A DNA stretch of 64,000 bases from Pseudomonas sp. AL03 (GCF_029960815.1 NZ_JASBRE010000005.1:124001-188000), one strand, 5' to 3'. Positions 53,716 to 63,365 are shown, counted from the stretch's first letter. Made by a program: numbers and translations. Notes: generated by a model from the sequence alone, not told the origin.

Positions 53716-54548
53716 TCAACCGGTGATCAGATTGCCATTGAGGAATACTTCGCGACGTTGCTTGCGGCCTACATATTGATGTTTGCTCGCGAGGTACACC
53801 TCGTTGAATTTTTCCATCGAGATACCGGGGATCTCCCGAACATAGTCGTCCACAAGGCGGTCATAGGCGGCTTCGGTGATGAGCTTGTAGATGTCCCGGC
53901 GATAGAAGAAGCCCAGCTGAAAACCCAGGGTTTCGCTTGGATGGTTTGTCTGGCCGGCAAAGCAGTTTTCAAAGTCGATGGCTTTGAGTGGGGTTTGCGG
54001 CGTTTGCGGAATCATGATGTTGCCGGCCCAGAAATCCATGTGCTCGTGATGTTCTTGCGCGACAGGGAGTTCAGCAATTGGAAGGCATCGAGAATGAATG
54101 TTTCGACGTTATCCGGGTTGCGTTTAAGCCATTGCACACCGTCGATATGATCGTCGAGCAGGCGCGTGATAATGAAATACTCCTGGGTCAGTCCCAGTCG
54201 GTCTTTGGTGTAACCGAACCCTTGCAGCGAAGGCATTCGTACGCCACGGCGCTGCGCTTCGAGCGTGTTGATCAGCTCTTCCAGCGGCCAGTCGAATCGG
54301 CCATTGCGCTGTGGTTTGCCAAACGTTACGCGCACTTTTGCCTTTAACGTATCCAGCGGTTGGACCTTGGCAAACAGCGGGGTGTCACCGTAGGTGAGCG
54401 GCGCACTCGCACGGGTGAGTTTGCGGGCGCGTCGTTTGTGAATAAGTTGCTCAAGTGCCTGCTGCGCTTCGGCTGAGGGTTGCTCGCTAAGGTGCAGCGT
54501 GGTGTTGAAGAGGCAGAAGGTGAAAGGATAATCATCTTGGAATGTCAT
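53716..54548 (-). pseudogene. Kinase-fold (YrbL/LPS-kinase-like) gene with a frameshift
   Basis: Two minus-strand frames join into one ~278-aa protein. The first (from ATG 54548) carries the N-lobe and runs to NSLSRKN; the second carries HMDFWAGNIMI, a HxDxxxxN catalytic loop, and AIDFENCF, the metal-binding DF motif, and ends at 53716. The break near 54045-54055 needs one lost or two gained bases, for instance a duplicated CG. Everything else looks intact, so the mutation is recent, or is a sequencing error. Phosphotransferase of unknown target. Confidence 0.7.
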
Positions 54549-54624
54549 GTTGCTGAGCACGAGGGCTTCCTGCCTGCTGTCAAAGTGCCGGCATTTTACG
54601 TTTCATTACAGATTTATGACAATA

Positions 54625-54657
54625 TTTTCACGCCATTTTCACGCCATTTTCACGTCG
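54625..54657. repeat. Three tandem 11-bp repeats
   Basis: TTTTCACGCCA, TTTTCACGCCA, TTTTCACGTCG in direct succession, in the AT-rich leader upstream of the kinase-like pseudogene. Confidence 0.8.
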
Positions 54658-54672
54658 TTTTGAACAAGAAAT

Positions 54673-54705
54673 AAAAACGCCCTTCAATGGAAGGGCGTTT
54701 TTTTT
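54673..54705. terminator. Bidirectional terminator of the RluA-type gene
   Basis: AAAAACGCCCTT/AAGGGCGTTTTT stem, loop CAATGG. On the minus strand it follows the RluA-type gene stop by about 14 nt and ends in five U. Confidence 0.88.
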
Positions 54706-54718
54706 GGTTCAGCGCTGC

Positions 54719-55354
54719 TTAGAAAGGAGCAGGACACTCGAAGCGCAAGCGTTCGCCGCTTTGCGGGTGAGTGAAGCTCAGCATGCTCGCGTGCAGACAC
54801 AGCCGTGGCCAGGCTGCTAATGCTTGCTCGTGGGCGTAGAGCCCGTCCCCCAGCAGCGGGTGACCGATGGAGAGCATGTGCACGCGCAACTGATGGGATC
54901 GGCCGGTGATCGGCGTCAATTCGACACGACACCAATCGCCGCAACGCTCCAATACGCGCCAGAAGGTCAGGGCATGTTTGCCGAATTCATGGTCCACCAC
55001 ATGGCGTGGCTTGGTCGGCGGGTCGTAGCGCAGGGGCAGATCGATGCTGCCACTGTCCAGTACCGGCTGGCCCCAGCACAGGGCGGTGTAGGCCTTTTCG
55101 GTTTCGCGGTCATGAAATTGCCGAGACAGCTCGCGATGCGTGTCGGGGTCACGGGCCAACAGAATAATGCCGGAGGTTTCCCAGTCCAGGCGATGGACGA
55201 TTCGCGCTTCCGGGTAGCCGTTTTCTTGCAGGCGGGTAATCAGGCAGTCCTTGTTGTCATCGGCCCGTCCAGGGACGGAGAGCAGCAGGGTCGGTTTGTT
55301 CACCACCAGTACGGCGGCGTCCTGATGGATGATGCGGATGTTGGACAACGGCAT
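54719..55354 (-). CDS. rluA: RluA-family pseudouridine synthase
   Basis: 211 aa. Catalytic motif HRLDWETSGIIL with the essential aspartate (around residue 57) and C-terminal TGRSHQLRVHMLSIGHPLLGD. The short length without an S4 domain fits RluA, which modifies 23S rRNA U746 and tRNA U32, rather than RluC/RluD. Lies downstream of minE in the minCDE direction. Confidence 0.88.
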   Translation of the reverse strand: MPLSNIRIIHQDAAVLVVNKPTLLLSVPGRADDNKDCLITRLQENGYPEARIVHRLDWETSGIILLARDPDTHRELSRQFHDRETEKAYTALCWGQPVLDSGSIDLPLRYDPPTKPRHVVDHEFGKHALTFWRVLERCGDWCRVELTPITGRSHQLRVHMLSIGHPLLGDGLYAHEQALAAWPRLCLHASMLSFTHPQSGERLRFECPAPF

Positions 55355-55404
55355 TAAAACAGCCTCGTAACAAACGCCAACGGCGGCTCAGGCCCCCACA
55401 CCCT

Positions 55405-55491
55405 GTAGGAGCGAAGCTTGCTCGCGAACGCATCACCTCGATCTATCAGATACACCGAGTTGCCTGCTTCGCGAGCAAGCTTCGCTCCTAC
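55405..55491. repeat. REP-like inverted pair, family B
   Basis: GTAGGAGCGAAGCTTGCTCG then CGA and its complement, about 40 bp apart, between minE and the RluA-type gene. Confidence 0.9.
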
Positions 55492-55535
55492 GAAGTGCCA
55501 GGAGGTCTGAGCCGCCGTGACTCCTGTCTGATCGA

Positions 55536-55790
55536 CTAGCGGTCAGGCAGGGTGATATTGAGTTCCAGAATCGAGCAGCTGCCCTGGTTTTCCAGAGCGA
55601 CGTGCACGTCATCGGACCCGATATTGACGTACTTGCGGATCACCTCGACCAATTCCTTCTGCAAGGCTGGCAGGTAGTCCGGTGTACTGCGCTGGCCGCG
55701 TTCGTGCGCCACGATGATCTGCAGACGCTCTTTCGCTACCGACGCGGTGCTGACCTTTTTGCTGGCACGAAAGAAGTCAAAAAGATTCAT
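55536..55790 (-). CDS. minE: Cell division topological specificity factor MinE
   Basis: 84 aa. The membrane-targeting N-terminus [12 protein letters not shown] precedes the anti-MinCD helix/strand ([17 protein letters not shown]) and a C-terminal dimerisation domain. MinE drives MinD oscillation and keeps the MinC block away from midcell. Its ATG overlaps the minD stop by 1 nt (TAATG). Confidence 0.96.
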   Translation of the reverse strand: MNLFDFFRASKKVSTASVAKERLQIIVAHERGQRSTPDYLPALQKELVEVIRKYVNIGSDDVHVALENQGSCSILELNITLPDR

Positions 55791-56602
55791 TATCTACCTC
55801 CAAACAGGCGCTCGAAGAATCCCTTCTTCGTTACATCGAGAAAACGATGCTCCACGGTTTTGCCCAGCAGACGATCGACCGCATCGCTGTATGCCTGACC
55901 GGCATCGCTCTGGTCGTCGAGAATCACCGGCACACCCGAGTTGGACGCTTTGAGTACCGCTTGGGATTCCGGAATGACACCCAGCAGGGTGACGGCCAGA
56001 ATATCTTTGACGTCTTCGACGCCGAGCATTTCGCCGTCACTGACCCGTTGCGGGTTGTAGCGGGTCAGCAGCAAGTGCTCCTTGATCGGCTCTTCGCCCT
56101 TTTCGGCGCGGCGGGACTTGCTGGCCAGCAGGCCAAGCATGCGGTCCGAGTCACGTACCGAGGACACTTCCGGGTTGGTCACGACGATCGCTTCATCAGC
56201 GAAGTACATGGCCAGGTGGGCGCCTTTCTCGATGCCGGCCGGGGAGTCGCAGACCACGAATTCGAAGTCTTCTTTCAGCGCCATCAACACCTTTTCCACG
56301 CCTTCCACGGTCAGCGCGTCTTTATCGCGGGTCTGACTGGCGGCCAGTACGTAGAGGTTTTCCAGGCGTTTGTCTTTGATCAGGGCTTGTTGCAGGTTGG
56401 CTTCGCCGTTCACCACGTTGACGAAGTCGTACACCACGCGGCGCTCGCAACCCATGATCAGGTCGAGGTTACGCAGACCGACGTCGAAGTCGACGATGAC
56501 TGTTTTGTGGCCGCGCAGTGCGAGGCCGGTACCGATAGCAGCACTGGTGGTGGTCTTACCCACACCACCCTTGCCGGATGTAACCACGAGAATCTTGGCC
56601 AA
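55790..56602 (-). CDS. minD: Septum site-determining ATPase MinD
   Basis: 270 aa. The deviant Walker [14 protein letters not shown] (residues 10-22), [11 protein letters not shown], and the C-terminal amphipathic membrane-targeting helix [11 protein letters not shown] are typical. The start codon is TTG (56602-56600) with AGGGGTG 7-8 nt upstream; no ATG gives the conserved [13 protein letters not shown] start. A TTG start may keep expression low. A 200-bp gap separates it from minC. Confidence 0.95.
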   Translation of the reverse strand: MAKILVVTSGKGGVGKTTTSAAIGTGLALRGHKTVIVDFDVGLRNLDLIMGCERRVVYDFVNVVNGEANLQQALIKDKRLENLYVLAASQTRDKDALTVEGVEKVLMALKEDFEFVVCDSPAGIEKGAHLAMYFADEAIVVTNPEVSSVRDSDRMLGLLASKSRRAEKGEEPIKEHLLLTRYNPQRVSDGEMLGVEDVKDILAVTLLGVIPESQAVLKASNSGVPVILDDQSDAGQAYSDAVDRLLGKTVEHRFLDVTKKGFFERLFGGR

Positions 56603-56802
56603 GGTGTTTCACCCCTAAGGAAAAGGACATTTAGCCCCTGAAAAACATCTCTAGAAAAACGACTGCAGTCGGACAGCCTTGGCTGGAATCCGGTCCAGAA
56701 CGGCGCTTACCTCGGGTAAACGCTGCCTATGGCCATTTTCCTACTTCGTTTGAGCCGTTTTCGCTACGTTTTAGAGATGCTTGGAAAATGCGGCAGTATC
56801 CG

Positions 56803-57540
56803 TTAAAGCCGAATGATGTTCAACACATCGCCCGACAGGCAGATCTGTACGCCCGCGCCCCACATAGGGTCGCGACGCAGATCCTCCGAAACCTTGTAGT
56901 GGCCTGCTATGGAAACCAGTTCAGCGCTCATTTGCTGACAGAAAATCCTGGCTTTCGTGTCGCCTTTGACGCCGGCCAGCACACGACCGCGCATCGGGCC
57001 GTATACATGGATGTTGCCATCGGCGAGAAGTTCCGCCCCCGGACTGACCGACGAGATCACGACCAGATCGCAGCCCTGGGCATAAATCTGCTGGCCACCA
57101 CGTACGGGCGACGTGATGATCTTCGTTGGTTTGATGGTCGGTTCCGGCGGTTTTACCGGTTTTTTCGCAACGACGCCTTCGTGCGGGTCAAGCGCACGTT
57201 CCCGGGCGCCGGACGGTGGCAGCACCGGCAGGTCGACGGCGATGGCCGCAGCGATGTCTTCAATGCGGCTGGCGCGGATCGCCAGGGTGCGCAGGCCATG
57301 CTGGCGGCAGACGCGCATCAGACCCGGCAGATCAACTGCGCCTTCGCTGGCCGGAAGTTTATCCAGGGCCAGCACCAGTGGCGCGTTACTGAAGAAGTTA
57401 GGCGCCTGGGCGACTTTGGCGGCCAGTTGACGATCAAGGTTCTCGAGGTCGTTACGGGCCAGTTCCAGCACCGTAATGGCGAGCATGCTGCCTTTCAGCT
57501 GGAACACGGGATCTTGGTCTAACGGTTCGGTTTGGCTCAT
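56803..57540 (-). CDS. minC: Septum site-determining protein MinC
   Basis: 245 aa from [10 protein letters not shown]-terminal FtsZ-inhibiting domain (residues 15-110), proline-rich linker, C-terminal beta-helix with [16 protein letters not shown] and [20 protein letters not shown] (joined by short loops). First gene of minCDE. Divergent from the lipid A acyltransferase gene at 118 bp. Confidence 0.95.
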   Translation of the reverse strand: MSQTEPLDQDPVFQLKGSMLAITVLELARNDLENLDRQLAAKVAQAPNFFSNAPLVLALDKLPASEGAVDLPGLMRVCRQHGLRTLAIRASRIEDIAAAIAVDLPVLPPSGARERALDPHEGVVAKKPVKPPEPTIKPTKIITSPVRGGQQIYAQGCDLVVISSVSPGAELLADGNIHVYGPMRGRVLAGVKGDTKARIFCQQMSAELVSIAGHYKVSEDLRRDPMWGAGVQICLSGDVLNIIRL

Positions 57541-57658
57541 GGTCGGCATACAACGACTTGTCACTAAAAGTGCCGAGACTTATAACGAGAACGCCCGCGA
57601 GCCGCAAGCCGGGTCGAACGATGTAGAATGCGCGGCCATCGTCTTTCCGGAACCTTTA

Positions 57659-58591
57659 ATGGATCGCCCGCGTTTTCGAACAGCATTTCTTTCTCCACGT
57701 TTCTGGCCGCTGTGGTGTGGCTTGGGGCTGTTGTGGCTGATTGTCCAGTTGCCGTATCCGGCGTTGCTGACGATCGGTCGCGCCCTGGGCGCATTGATGT
57801 ATCGAGTAGCGGGCGACAGACGGCGCATTGCCAAGCGCAATCTCGAACTGTGTTTCCCTGAAAAAACCGTGGCCGAGCGCAAGCGCCTGCTCAAGGAAAA
57901 CTTCGCTTCCACGGGCATCGCGTTTTTCGAGATGGCGATGAGCTGGTGGTGGTCTCGCGAGCGTCTGGCGAAACTGGCCCATGTCGAAGGGTTGGAGCAT
58001 TTGAAAAAGGCCCAGCGCGACGGCAAAGGCGTGATCCTGATGGCCATTCATTTCACCACGCTGGAAATCGGCGCGGCGTTGCTCGGCCAGCAACACACCA
58101 TCGACGGCATGTACCGCGAGCACAAGAATCCGTTGTTCGACTACGTCCAGCGCCTGGGTCGCGAGCGGCACAACGTCGACTCGCTGGCGGTGGAACGCGA
58201 CGACGTTCGCGGCATGCTGAAACTGCTGCGGGCCGGCCGGGCAATCTGGTACGCGCCGGATCAGGATTATGGCGCCAAGCAAAGTATCTTCGTGCCACTG
58301 TTCGGAGTTCAGGCCGCGACCGTCACCGCCACCAGCAAGTTTGCACGGTTGGGCAAGGCGCTGGTGGTGCCGTTCACTCAGGAGCGTCTGGCTGACGGCA
58401 GCGGTTATCGACTGGTGATTCATGCGCCGCTCGAGGGTTTCCCCGGCGAGACCGAAGAGGCCGATTGCATCCGCATCAATCAGTGGATCGAAGGCGTCTT
58501 GCGCGAATGTCCGCAGCAATACCTCTGGGCTCATCGCCGCTTCAAGAGCCGCCCACCGGGCGAACCCAAGTTGTACGCAAAACGCGGTTGA
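57659..58591 (+). CDS. lpxL: Lipid A lauroyl-type acyltransferase (LpxL/HtrB family)
   Basis: 310 aa. N-terminal membrane helix (about 15-38), then the HX4E-type acyltransferase motif AIHFTTLEIG, and the conserved YAPDQDYGAKQSIFVPLFG. It adds a secondary acyl chain to lipid A at the inner membrane. Pseudomonas has more than one LpxL-type paralogue, so the chain added is not certain. Confidence 0.92.
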   Translation: MDRPRFRTAFLSPRFWPLWCGLGLLWLIVQLPYPALLTIGRALGALMYRVAGDRRRIAKRNLELCFPEKTVAERKRLLKENFASTGIAFFEMAMSWWWSRERLAKLAHVEGLEHLKKAQRDGKGVILMAIHFTTLEIGAALLGQQHTIDGMYREHKNPLFDYVQRLGRERHNVDSLAVERDDVRGMLKLLRAGRAIWYAPDQDYGAKQSIFVPLFGVQAATVTATSKFARLGKALVVPFTQERLADGSGYRLVIHAPLEGFPGETEEADCIRINQWIEGVLRECPQQYLWAHRRFKSRPPGEPKLYAKRG

Positions 58592-58626
58592 ACCACCGAT
58601 CCCTATAAGCACCATGGAGTGTTGCG

Positions 58627-59781
58627 ATGAGTCCTGCTGAACCGGTTACAGGGTTGATTCTTTCCGGCGGTGGGGCTCGGGCGGCCTATCAGGTCGGTGT
58701 ACTGGCGGCGATTGCCGAGCTGCTGCCGGTGGGCGCGGCGAATCCGTTTCCGGTGATCGTCGGCACCTCGGCCGGCGCGATCAACGCGGTCAGTCTCGCC
58801 AGTGGGGCAATGGACTTCCGTGGTGCGATTCAACGTTTGACAGCCTTCTGGCAGGGCTTTCGCAGTCATCTGGTGCTACGCAGCGACTGGCCGGGCGTGA
58901 TCCATCAGGCCAGCCGTTTTGTCAGCCGCAGTTTGCTGGGGATTGGCGCTCAGGTGCCGGTGGCCTTGCTCAACAGTTCGCCGCTGCGCGGATTGCTCGA
59001 CGACAAACTGCAGATGAGCGGGATTGCCGAGGCCATTGCACAGAAGCAGTTGCAGGCGGTTGCGGTGACCGCGTTCGGCTACGAGTCCGGTCAGGCGGTG
59101 ACCTTTTATCAGGGCGGCGGCACCATCAATGCCTGGTTGCGCCATCGGCGAATCGGCGTTCCCACGCAATTGACCGTCGATCACTTGCTGGCCAGTTCAG
59201 CGATTCCGCTGCTGTTCGCGCCAGTGAAAATCGGTGAAGAGTATTTCGGTGACGGCGCGGTACGCCAGTCGGCGCCGATCAGCCCGGCGCTGCACCTGGG
59301 CGCCAGCCGAGTGCTGGTGGTGGGCGTCAGCGGCAACCCCCGTGGCGTCGACCCGGAACAACCGCTGCTGCGTGCCTACACCGGTCAGCAGCCGAGCCTG
59401 GCGCAGATCGGCGGGCACCTGCTCAACAGTACGTTCATTGACAGCCTGGAAAGTGACATCGAGTTGCTGCAGCGACTCAATCAGTTCAGTCATCTGCTGC
59501 CCGATGGCACGCCGACACGCGCGCTGGGTGTAGCGCCGGTGGAGGTGCTGGTGATTTCGCCGAGTCAGCCGATCGATGAGATTGCGGCGCGGCATCGGCA
59601 GGAGTTGCCGGCGGCGCTGCGCCTGTTTCTGCGCGGTCCGGGTGCGACCAAGACGAGCGGGGCGGGGGTGCTGAGTTATCTCCTGTTCGAGGCGGGGTAT
59701 TGCAGCGAGCTAATTGATCTAGGCCGGCGGGATGCGTTGGCCAAGCGGGATGAGTTGTCCCGGTTTTTGGGATTGTCATAA
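58627..59781 (+). CDS. Patatin-like phospholipase (RssA-type)
   Basis: 384 aa. Oxyanion hole GGGARAAYQVGVL (residues 14-26), nucleophile elbow GTSAGAIN, and catalytic aspartate in FGDGAVRQSAPI. No signal peptide, so cytoplasmic, unlike secreted ExoU-type toxins. The substrate is probably a membrane phospholipid or acyl ester. Follows the acyltransferase gene by 35 bp and may be co-transcribed. Confidence 0.9.
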   Translation: MSPAEPVTGLILSGGGARAAYQVGVLAAIAELLPVGAANPFPVIVGTSAGAINAVSLASGAMDFRGAIQRLTAFWQGFRSHLVLRSDWPGVIHQASRFVSRSLLGIGAQVPVALLNSSPLRGLLDDKLQMSGIAEAIAQKQLQAVAVTAFGYESGQAVTFYQGGGTINAWLRHRRIGVPTQLTVDHLLASSAIPLLFAPVKIGEEYFGDGAVRQSAPISPALHLGASRVLVVGVSGNPRGVDPEQPLLRAYTGQQPSLAQIGGHLLNSTFIDSLESDIELLQRLNQFSHLLPDGTPTRALGVAPVEVLVISPSQPIDEIAARHRQELPAALRLFLRGPGATKTSGAGVLSYLLFEAGYCSELIDLGRRDALAKRDELSRFLGLS

Positions 59782-59783
59782 AG

Positions 59784-59860
59784 CAAAAGATCGCAGCCTG
59801 CGCCAGCACCTATCCCGGATGCGCACGTCCATAGGCGCTGGCAAAGGCTGCAATCTTTTG
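59784..59860. repeat. Intergenic inverted repeat
   Basis: CAAAAGATCGCAGCCT (59784-59799 with one mismatch) pairs with AGGCTGCAATCTTTTG (59845-59860), and CGCCAGC inside pairs with GCTGGC-type sequence. It lies between convergent patatin and channel genes and may terminate both. Confidence 0.7.
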
Positions 59861-59868
59861 GTTTTACA

Positions 59869-60654
59869 TCAGAAGTGGAGCTTCACCAGGAAGCTCGTGG
59901 TGCTTTGATCTGTCTTGAAGTACTGGCTGTCTTTGATCCCGTACTTGTCCGACCAGTAGTCGTACTCCACACCCACATACAATTGTTTCTCACCAAAATT
60001 CAACGCCTTGCCCAAGTCGTATTTGACCTGTGGGTTGAAGTGCAGGTTGGCGTGGTAGTCGCCTTTGGAGTTGGAGTCGTTGTCGACCACCCAGTCCATG
60101 AAACCATCGATCAGGATGTTCGAATCGCCAACGGGAATGGTGTAGGACCAGACCGGGGTGATCTGCCACACGTTGTCGCCCGCACGGCTGCCTTCGGTAT
60201 GGCGCTGATAGAAGTTCAGCTGGAAGTAGTCGAAGCCCGGAATCGCCAGGTCGAAACCAGGACCGATCAGGTAGGACTCGGTATCGCCTTCACCGAACTC
60301 GTACGTCATGGCCAGCAACACGTCTTTGACCGGGCCGAATTCGATTTTCTGGTCGAGGACCTTGCCCAGGGAAATTCGTGGGCTGAACTCACCGTAATAG
60401 GTGTTCGGGCCGACGTTGAAATCCTTGTCGCCGTTGTAGAAGATCTTGTCGACGAAGAAGAAGTTATCCCCATATTTCCAGCCGTCGACGTGTTCGAAAG
60501 TCACGGTCTGCTGAATGCGCGGATTGACCTGGAAGTCCTTGCCATACAGGTAGGTCAGGCTGTTGTTCTGCCATTGCAACAAGTCGCCGGCCATGGCCTG
60601 GCCCCCGGCAAGCAAAGATCCCGCCAGCATCAGGCTAGTGCACGTACGTTTCAT
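59869..60654 (-). CDS. Tsx/OmpK-like outer-membrane channel, copy 1
   Basis: 261 aa. Signal peptide 1-22 (LMLAGSLLAGGQAMA), then an aromatic-rich beta-barrel ending in phenylalanine (LVKLHF), as expected for BAM recognition. Sequence style (SLTYLYGKDFQVNP, WKYGDNFFFVDKIFYNGD) fits the nucleoside-specific Tsx/OmpK family. It is closely similar to copy 2 at 61030-61815 along its whole length. Next to puuD and allA it is probably a channel for purine-related solutes (inference). Confidence 0.88.
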   Translation of the reverse strand: MKRTCTSLMLAGSLLAGGQAMAGDLLQWQNNSLTYLYGKDFQVNPRIQQTVTFEHVDGWKYGDNFFFVDKIFYNGDKDFNVGPNTYYGEFSPRISLGKVLDQKIEFGPVKDVLLAMTYEFGEGDTESYLIGPGFDLAIPGFDYFQLNFYQRHTEGSRAGDNVWQITPVWSYTIPVGDSNILIDGFMDWVVDNDSNSKGDYHANLHFNPQVKYDLGKALNFGEKQLYVGVEYDYWSDKYGIKDSQYFKTDQSTTSFLVKLHF

Positions 60655-61029
60655 TCGGTTGCTCCCAAAAAGTAGGTGGTTCCACGTTATTTTTTTAAGG
60701 TCGGCGCTCTGGTGTGGCGCCTTTTTCTGTCGCTGTAAAAATCATCCAATCGGTCAGCTTCAGTGCTGTTGGCAAGAGCTGCGCCAAGGCTTTCAAAAAG
60801 CAAAAAAACGCCCGTTCGGCGGCTCAAGAGCAGTCGATTGAGAGAGGTTTTGGAGTGCCTTGGTACCGTCCAGAGCCGGGATAAGTTGGCTTTCTGGTCA
60901 GGAATTAAATCCGGGCTTTTTTTTTGCCCAGATTCAGGCGGCCGCGGAGAATACTGACTCCTTGGCCAGGTCTCAAGTGCCCCGCAACAGCGCACCGACG
61001 GCAGGTTTGGAGCACGGTTGCGGGCCATC
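60655..61029. other. 375-bp intergenic region between the two channel genes
   Basis: A CGCC-GAACG-GGCG hairpin with seven U on the minus strand (about 60822-60802) can end the upstream channel transcript. AGCCGGGAT/ATCCGGGCT plus nine T (60875-60925) resembles a plus-strand terminator with no gene ahead of it. The remainder should include the promoter of copy 1; no coding region is seen. Confidence 0.5.
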
Positions 61030-61815
61030 TTAAAAGTGCACCTTCACCAGCAGGCTGGCGGTGTTTTGGTTAGTGTCCAGGTTCGAGCTGTTTTCGACCC
61101 CGTACTTGTTCTTCCAGTAGCTGTATTCGGTGCCGACGTAGACTTGTTTCTGGCCCCAGCCCAGGGCTTTGCCGAGGTCATATTTGAGCTGCGGATTGAT
61201 GTGCAGGTTGGCGTGGTAGGTACCGCGGGCGTTCTGATCGTTGTTGACCACCCAGTCCAGGTAGCCGTCGAACAACAGGTCTGAATTGCCCAATGGAATG
61301 CTGTAGGACCAGGCCGGCGTGATCTGCCAGACACCATCGCCGGGGCGCGGGCCTTCGGTCTGGCGACGATAGAAATTCAGGGTGAAATAGTTGAAGCCCG
61401 GCACCGCGAGGTCGAAACCCGGGCCGATCAGGTAGGCTTCGCTGTCGCCTTCGCCGTACTCATAAGTCATCGCGAGCAGTACGTCCTTGATCGGGCCGTA
61501 TTCGAAGCGGCGGTCGAGGATTTTGCCGAAGGACAGGCGTGGGCTGAACTCGCCGTAGAAGGCGTGGGGCCCTTTGTTTCGGTCTTCCTGGCCGTTGTAG
61601 AAGATCTTGTCGACGAACAGGAAGTTGTCGCCGTACTTCCATTTGTCGGCGTGCTCGAACGTCACCGTCTGCTGGATCGACGGGTTGATTGCGAAGTTCT
61701 TGCCGTACAAATAGCTCAGGCTGTTGGTCTGCCACAGCAGTAAATCGCCGGCCATGGCTTGGCTGGCGGCCAAAAGACCACCGCCCAACAGCATGTTTGT
61801 CTGTGTCCGAATCAT
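61030..61815 (-). CDS. Tsx/OmpK-like outer-membrane channel, copy 2
   Basis: 261 aa, same length as copy 1 and alike throughout (FVDKIFYNG, GEFSPRLSFGKILD, KDVLLAMTYEYGEGD, DWVVNND, YHANLHINPQ). Signal peptide 1-22 and terminal phenylalanine. It is the channel nearer puuD. The two copies differ mostly in charged loop residues, suggesting different solute preferences after duplication. Confidence 0.88.
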   Translation of the reverse strand: MIRTQTNMLLGGGLLAASQAMAGDLLLWQTNSLSYLYGKNFAINPSIQQTVTFEHADKWKYGDNFLFVDKIFYNGQEDRNKGPHAFYGEFSPRLSFGKILDRRFEYGPIKDVLLAMTYEYGEGDSEAYLIGPGFDLAVPGFNYFTLNFYRRQTEGPRPGDGVWQITPAWSYSIPLGNSDLLFDGYLDWVVNNDQNARGTYHANLHINPQLKYDLGKALGWGQKQVYVGTEYSYWKNKYGVENSSNLDTNQNTASLLVKVHF

Positions 61816-61857
61816 CTGTTGCTCCCTCTTGTTTTTATTGTTTGAGGCGCAGGTGTG

Positions 61858-61884
61858 GCCACTGGGGGAGCAACTGCTCCCACA
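61858..61884. repeat. REP-like hairpin
   Basis: CCACTGGGGGAGCAAC and CTGCTCCCACAGG form an imperfect stem upstream of channel copy 2, within its leader or promoter region. Confidence 0.6.
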
Positions 61885-61997
61885 GGTTGTATGGCTTTTA
61901 GTGTGTCAATGCGGGTGGGCGTGGCAGTCGTTGATGGCCGACCTCGGATCTTTTTTATTCTTGTGATTTTTGTATCAGGTTGACCGCGGTGCGGCCA

Positions 61998-62062
61998 TTC
62001 GCGAGCAGGCTCGCTCCTACGGGAACAACACAAATCCTGTAGGAGCGAGGCTTGCCCGCGAA
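61998..62062. repeat. REP-like inverted pair, family B
   Basis: TTCGCGAGCAGGCTCGCTCC with TACG... and TGTAGGAGCGAGGCTTGCCC with GCGAA, 14-20 bp apart, just after the puuD stop. Confidence 0.85.
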
Positions 62063-62072
62063 GCTTTGTTGC

Positions 62073-63365
62073 TTAGTTGGTTGGAGCTCCCTGAACAATC
62101 CACGCGCCAATCAGGTCACGTTCCTGCTGGGTCATCTGGGTGATGTTGCCCAGCGGCATGATCTGGCTGGTGACGGCTTGAGCCTGGATGCGTGCGGCGT
62201 TCTGACGGATCTGCTCGGGAGTGTCGAACATCACGCCGCCCGGTGCAGCGCTGAACAGCGGGCTGGTCGGTTTGGCGGAATGGCAAACCGAGCAACGTTC
62301 CTGAATCACGCTGTGCACCTTGTCGTAACTTGGTCCGGCGTTCGCAGCCTGAACCGGCGCTTCAGCAGGCTTCGCGGCGGCAGGTTTGGCACCTCCACCG
62401 AGGGCGGTTTCCGGCAGCGGCTGGTACTCGATGGTGCCAGGTGCCTTGGCTACTTCAGGTGCACTGGACATCTGCGCCGGGCCAGTCACGTACGCCAGGC
62501 AGATCATGCCCACTGCTGCGACGGGCATGGTCCAGGCGAACTTGTGGCTGTCGTGGCGGGTGTTGAAGTAGTGACGCACCAACACCGCCAATACCGCGAT
62601 CCCGGCCAGGATCAGCCAGTTGTATTGGCTGCCGTAGGTGCTCGGGAAGTGGTTGCTGATCATGATGAACAGCACCGGCAAGGTGAAGTAGTTGTTGTGA
62701 CGCGAACGCAGCAAGCCTTTGGCCGGCAGCGCCGGGTCCGGCGTGCGGTTCTCGGCAATCGCCGCCACCAATGCGCGCTGCGCCGGCATGATGATGCGGA
62801 ACACGTTGCCGACCATGATGGTGCCGATGATCGCGCCGACGTGCAGGTACGCACCCCGACCACTGAACACTTTGCTGAAGCCGTAAGCGGCACCAATGAT
62901 CAGCACGAACAGGATGAAGCCGAGCAAGGCAGGGCGTTTGCCCAGGGCCGAGTCGCAAAGGAATGAGTAGACGAACCAGCCGACGAACAGCGAGGCGATG
63001 CCCAGGGCAACTCCTTCAGGGCCGGTCAGGCTGCTGCCCGGTGCGAGCAGGTACAGCGTCGGGTTGGAGTAGAACACCACGCACAACAACGCGATCCCCG
63101 ACAGCCAGGTGAAATAGGCTTCCCATTTGAACCAGTGCAGGTTGTCCGGCATGGTCGGTGGGGCCAGTTTGTATTTTTCCAGGTGATAGATACCGCCGCC
63201 GTGGATCGCCCACAAATCGCCCGCCAAGCCACTTTTCGGGTTGACCCGATTGAGGTTGTTTTCCAGCCAGACGAAATAGAACGACGCGCCGATCCAGGCC
63301 ACGCCAGTAATCATGTGAACCCAGCGTACGCTCAGGTTCAGCCATTCCAACAGATGTGCTTCCAC
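62073..63365 (-). CDS. puuD: Membrane urate hydroxylase PuuD (urate oxidase with cytochrome c domain)
   Basis: 430 aa. About eight membrane helices in the first ~300 residues (WVHMITGVAWIGASFYFVWL near the start), then a proline/alanine linker and a C-terminal cytochrome c with haem site CSVCH (358-362) and a candidate axial methionine in QIMPLG (403). PuuD oxidises urate to 5-hydroxyisourate and passes electrons to the respiratory chain. GTG start at 63365 with AGAGG upstream. 50 bp after allA. Confidence 0.93.
   Translation of the reverse strand: MEAHLLEWLNLSVRWVHMITGVAWIGASFYFVWLENNLNRVNPKSGLAGDLWAIHGGGIYHLEKYKLAPPTMPDNLHWFKWEAYFTWLSGIALLCVVFYSNPTLYLLAPGSSLTGPEGVALGIASLFVGWFVYSFLCDSALGKRPALLGFILFVLIIGAAYGFSKVFSGRGAYLHVGAIIGTIMVGNVFRIIMPAQRALVAAIAENRTPDPALPAKGLLRSRHNNYFTLPVLFIMISNHFPSTYGSQYNWLILAGIAVLAVLVRHYFNTRHDSHKFAWTMPVAAVGMICLAYVTGPAQMSSAPEVAKAPGTIEYQPLPETALGGGAKPAAAKPAEAPVQAANAGPSYDKVHSVIQERCSVCHSAKPTSPLFSAAPGGVMFDTPEQIRQNAARIQAQAVTSQIMPLGNITQMTQQERDLIGAWIVQGAPTN

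Noticed and set aside
60913..60929. GGGC-T9-GCCC as a terminator
   Set aside because: The T-run would be in the loop; the wider stem ending before it is possible but no plus-strand gene would use it.
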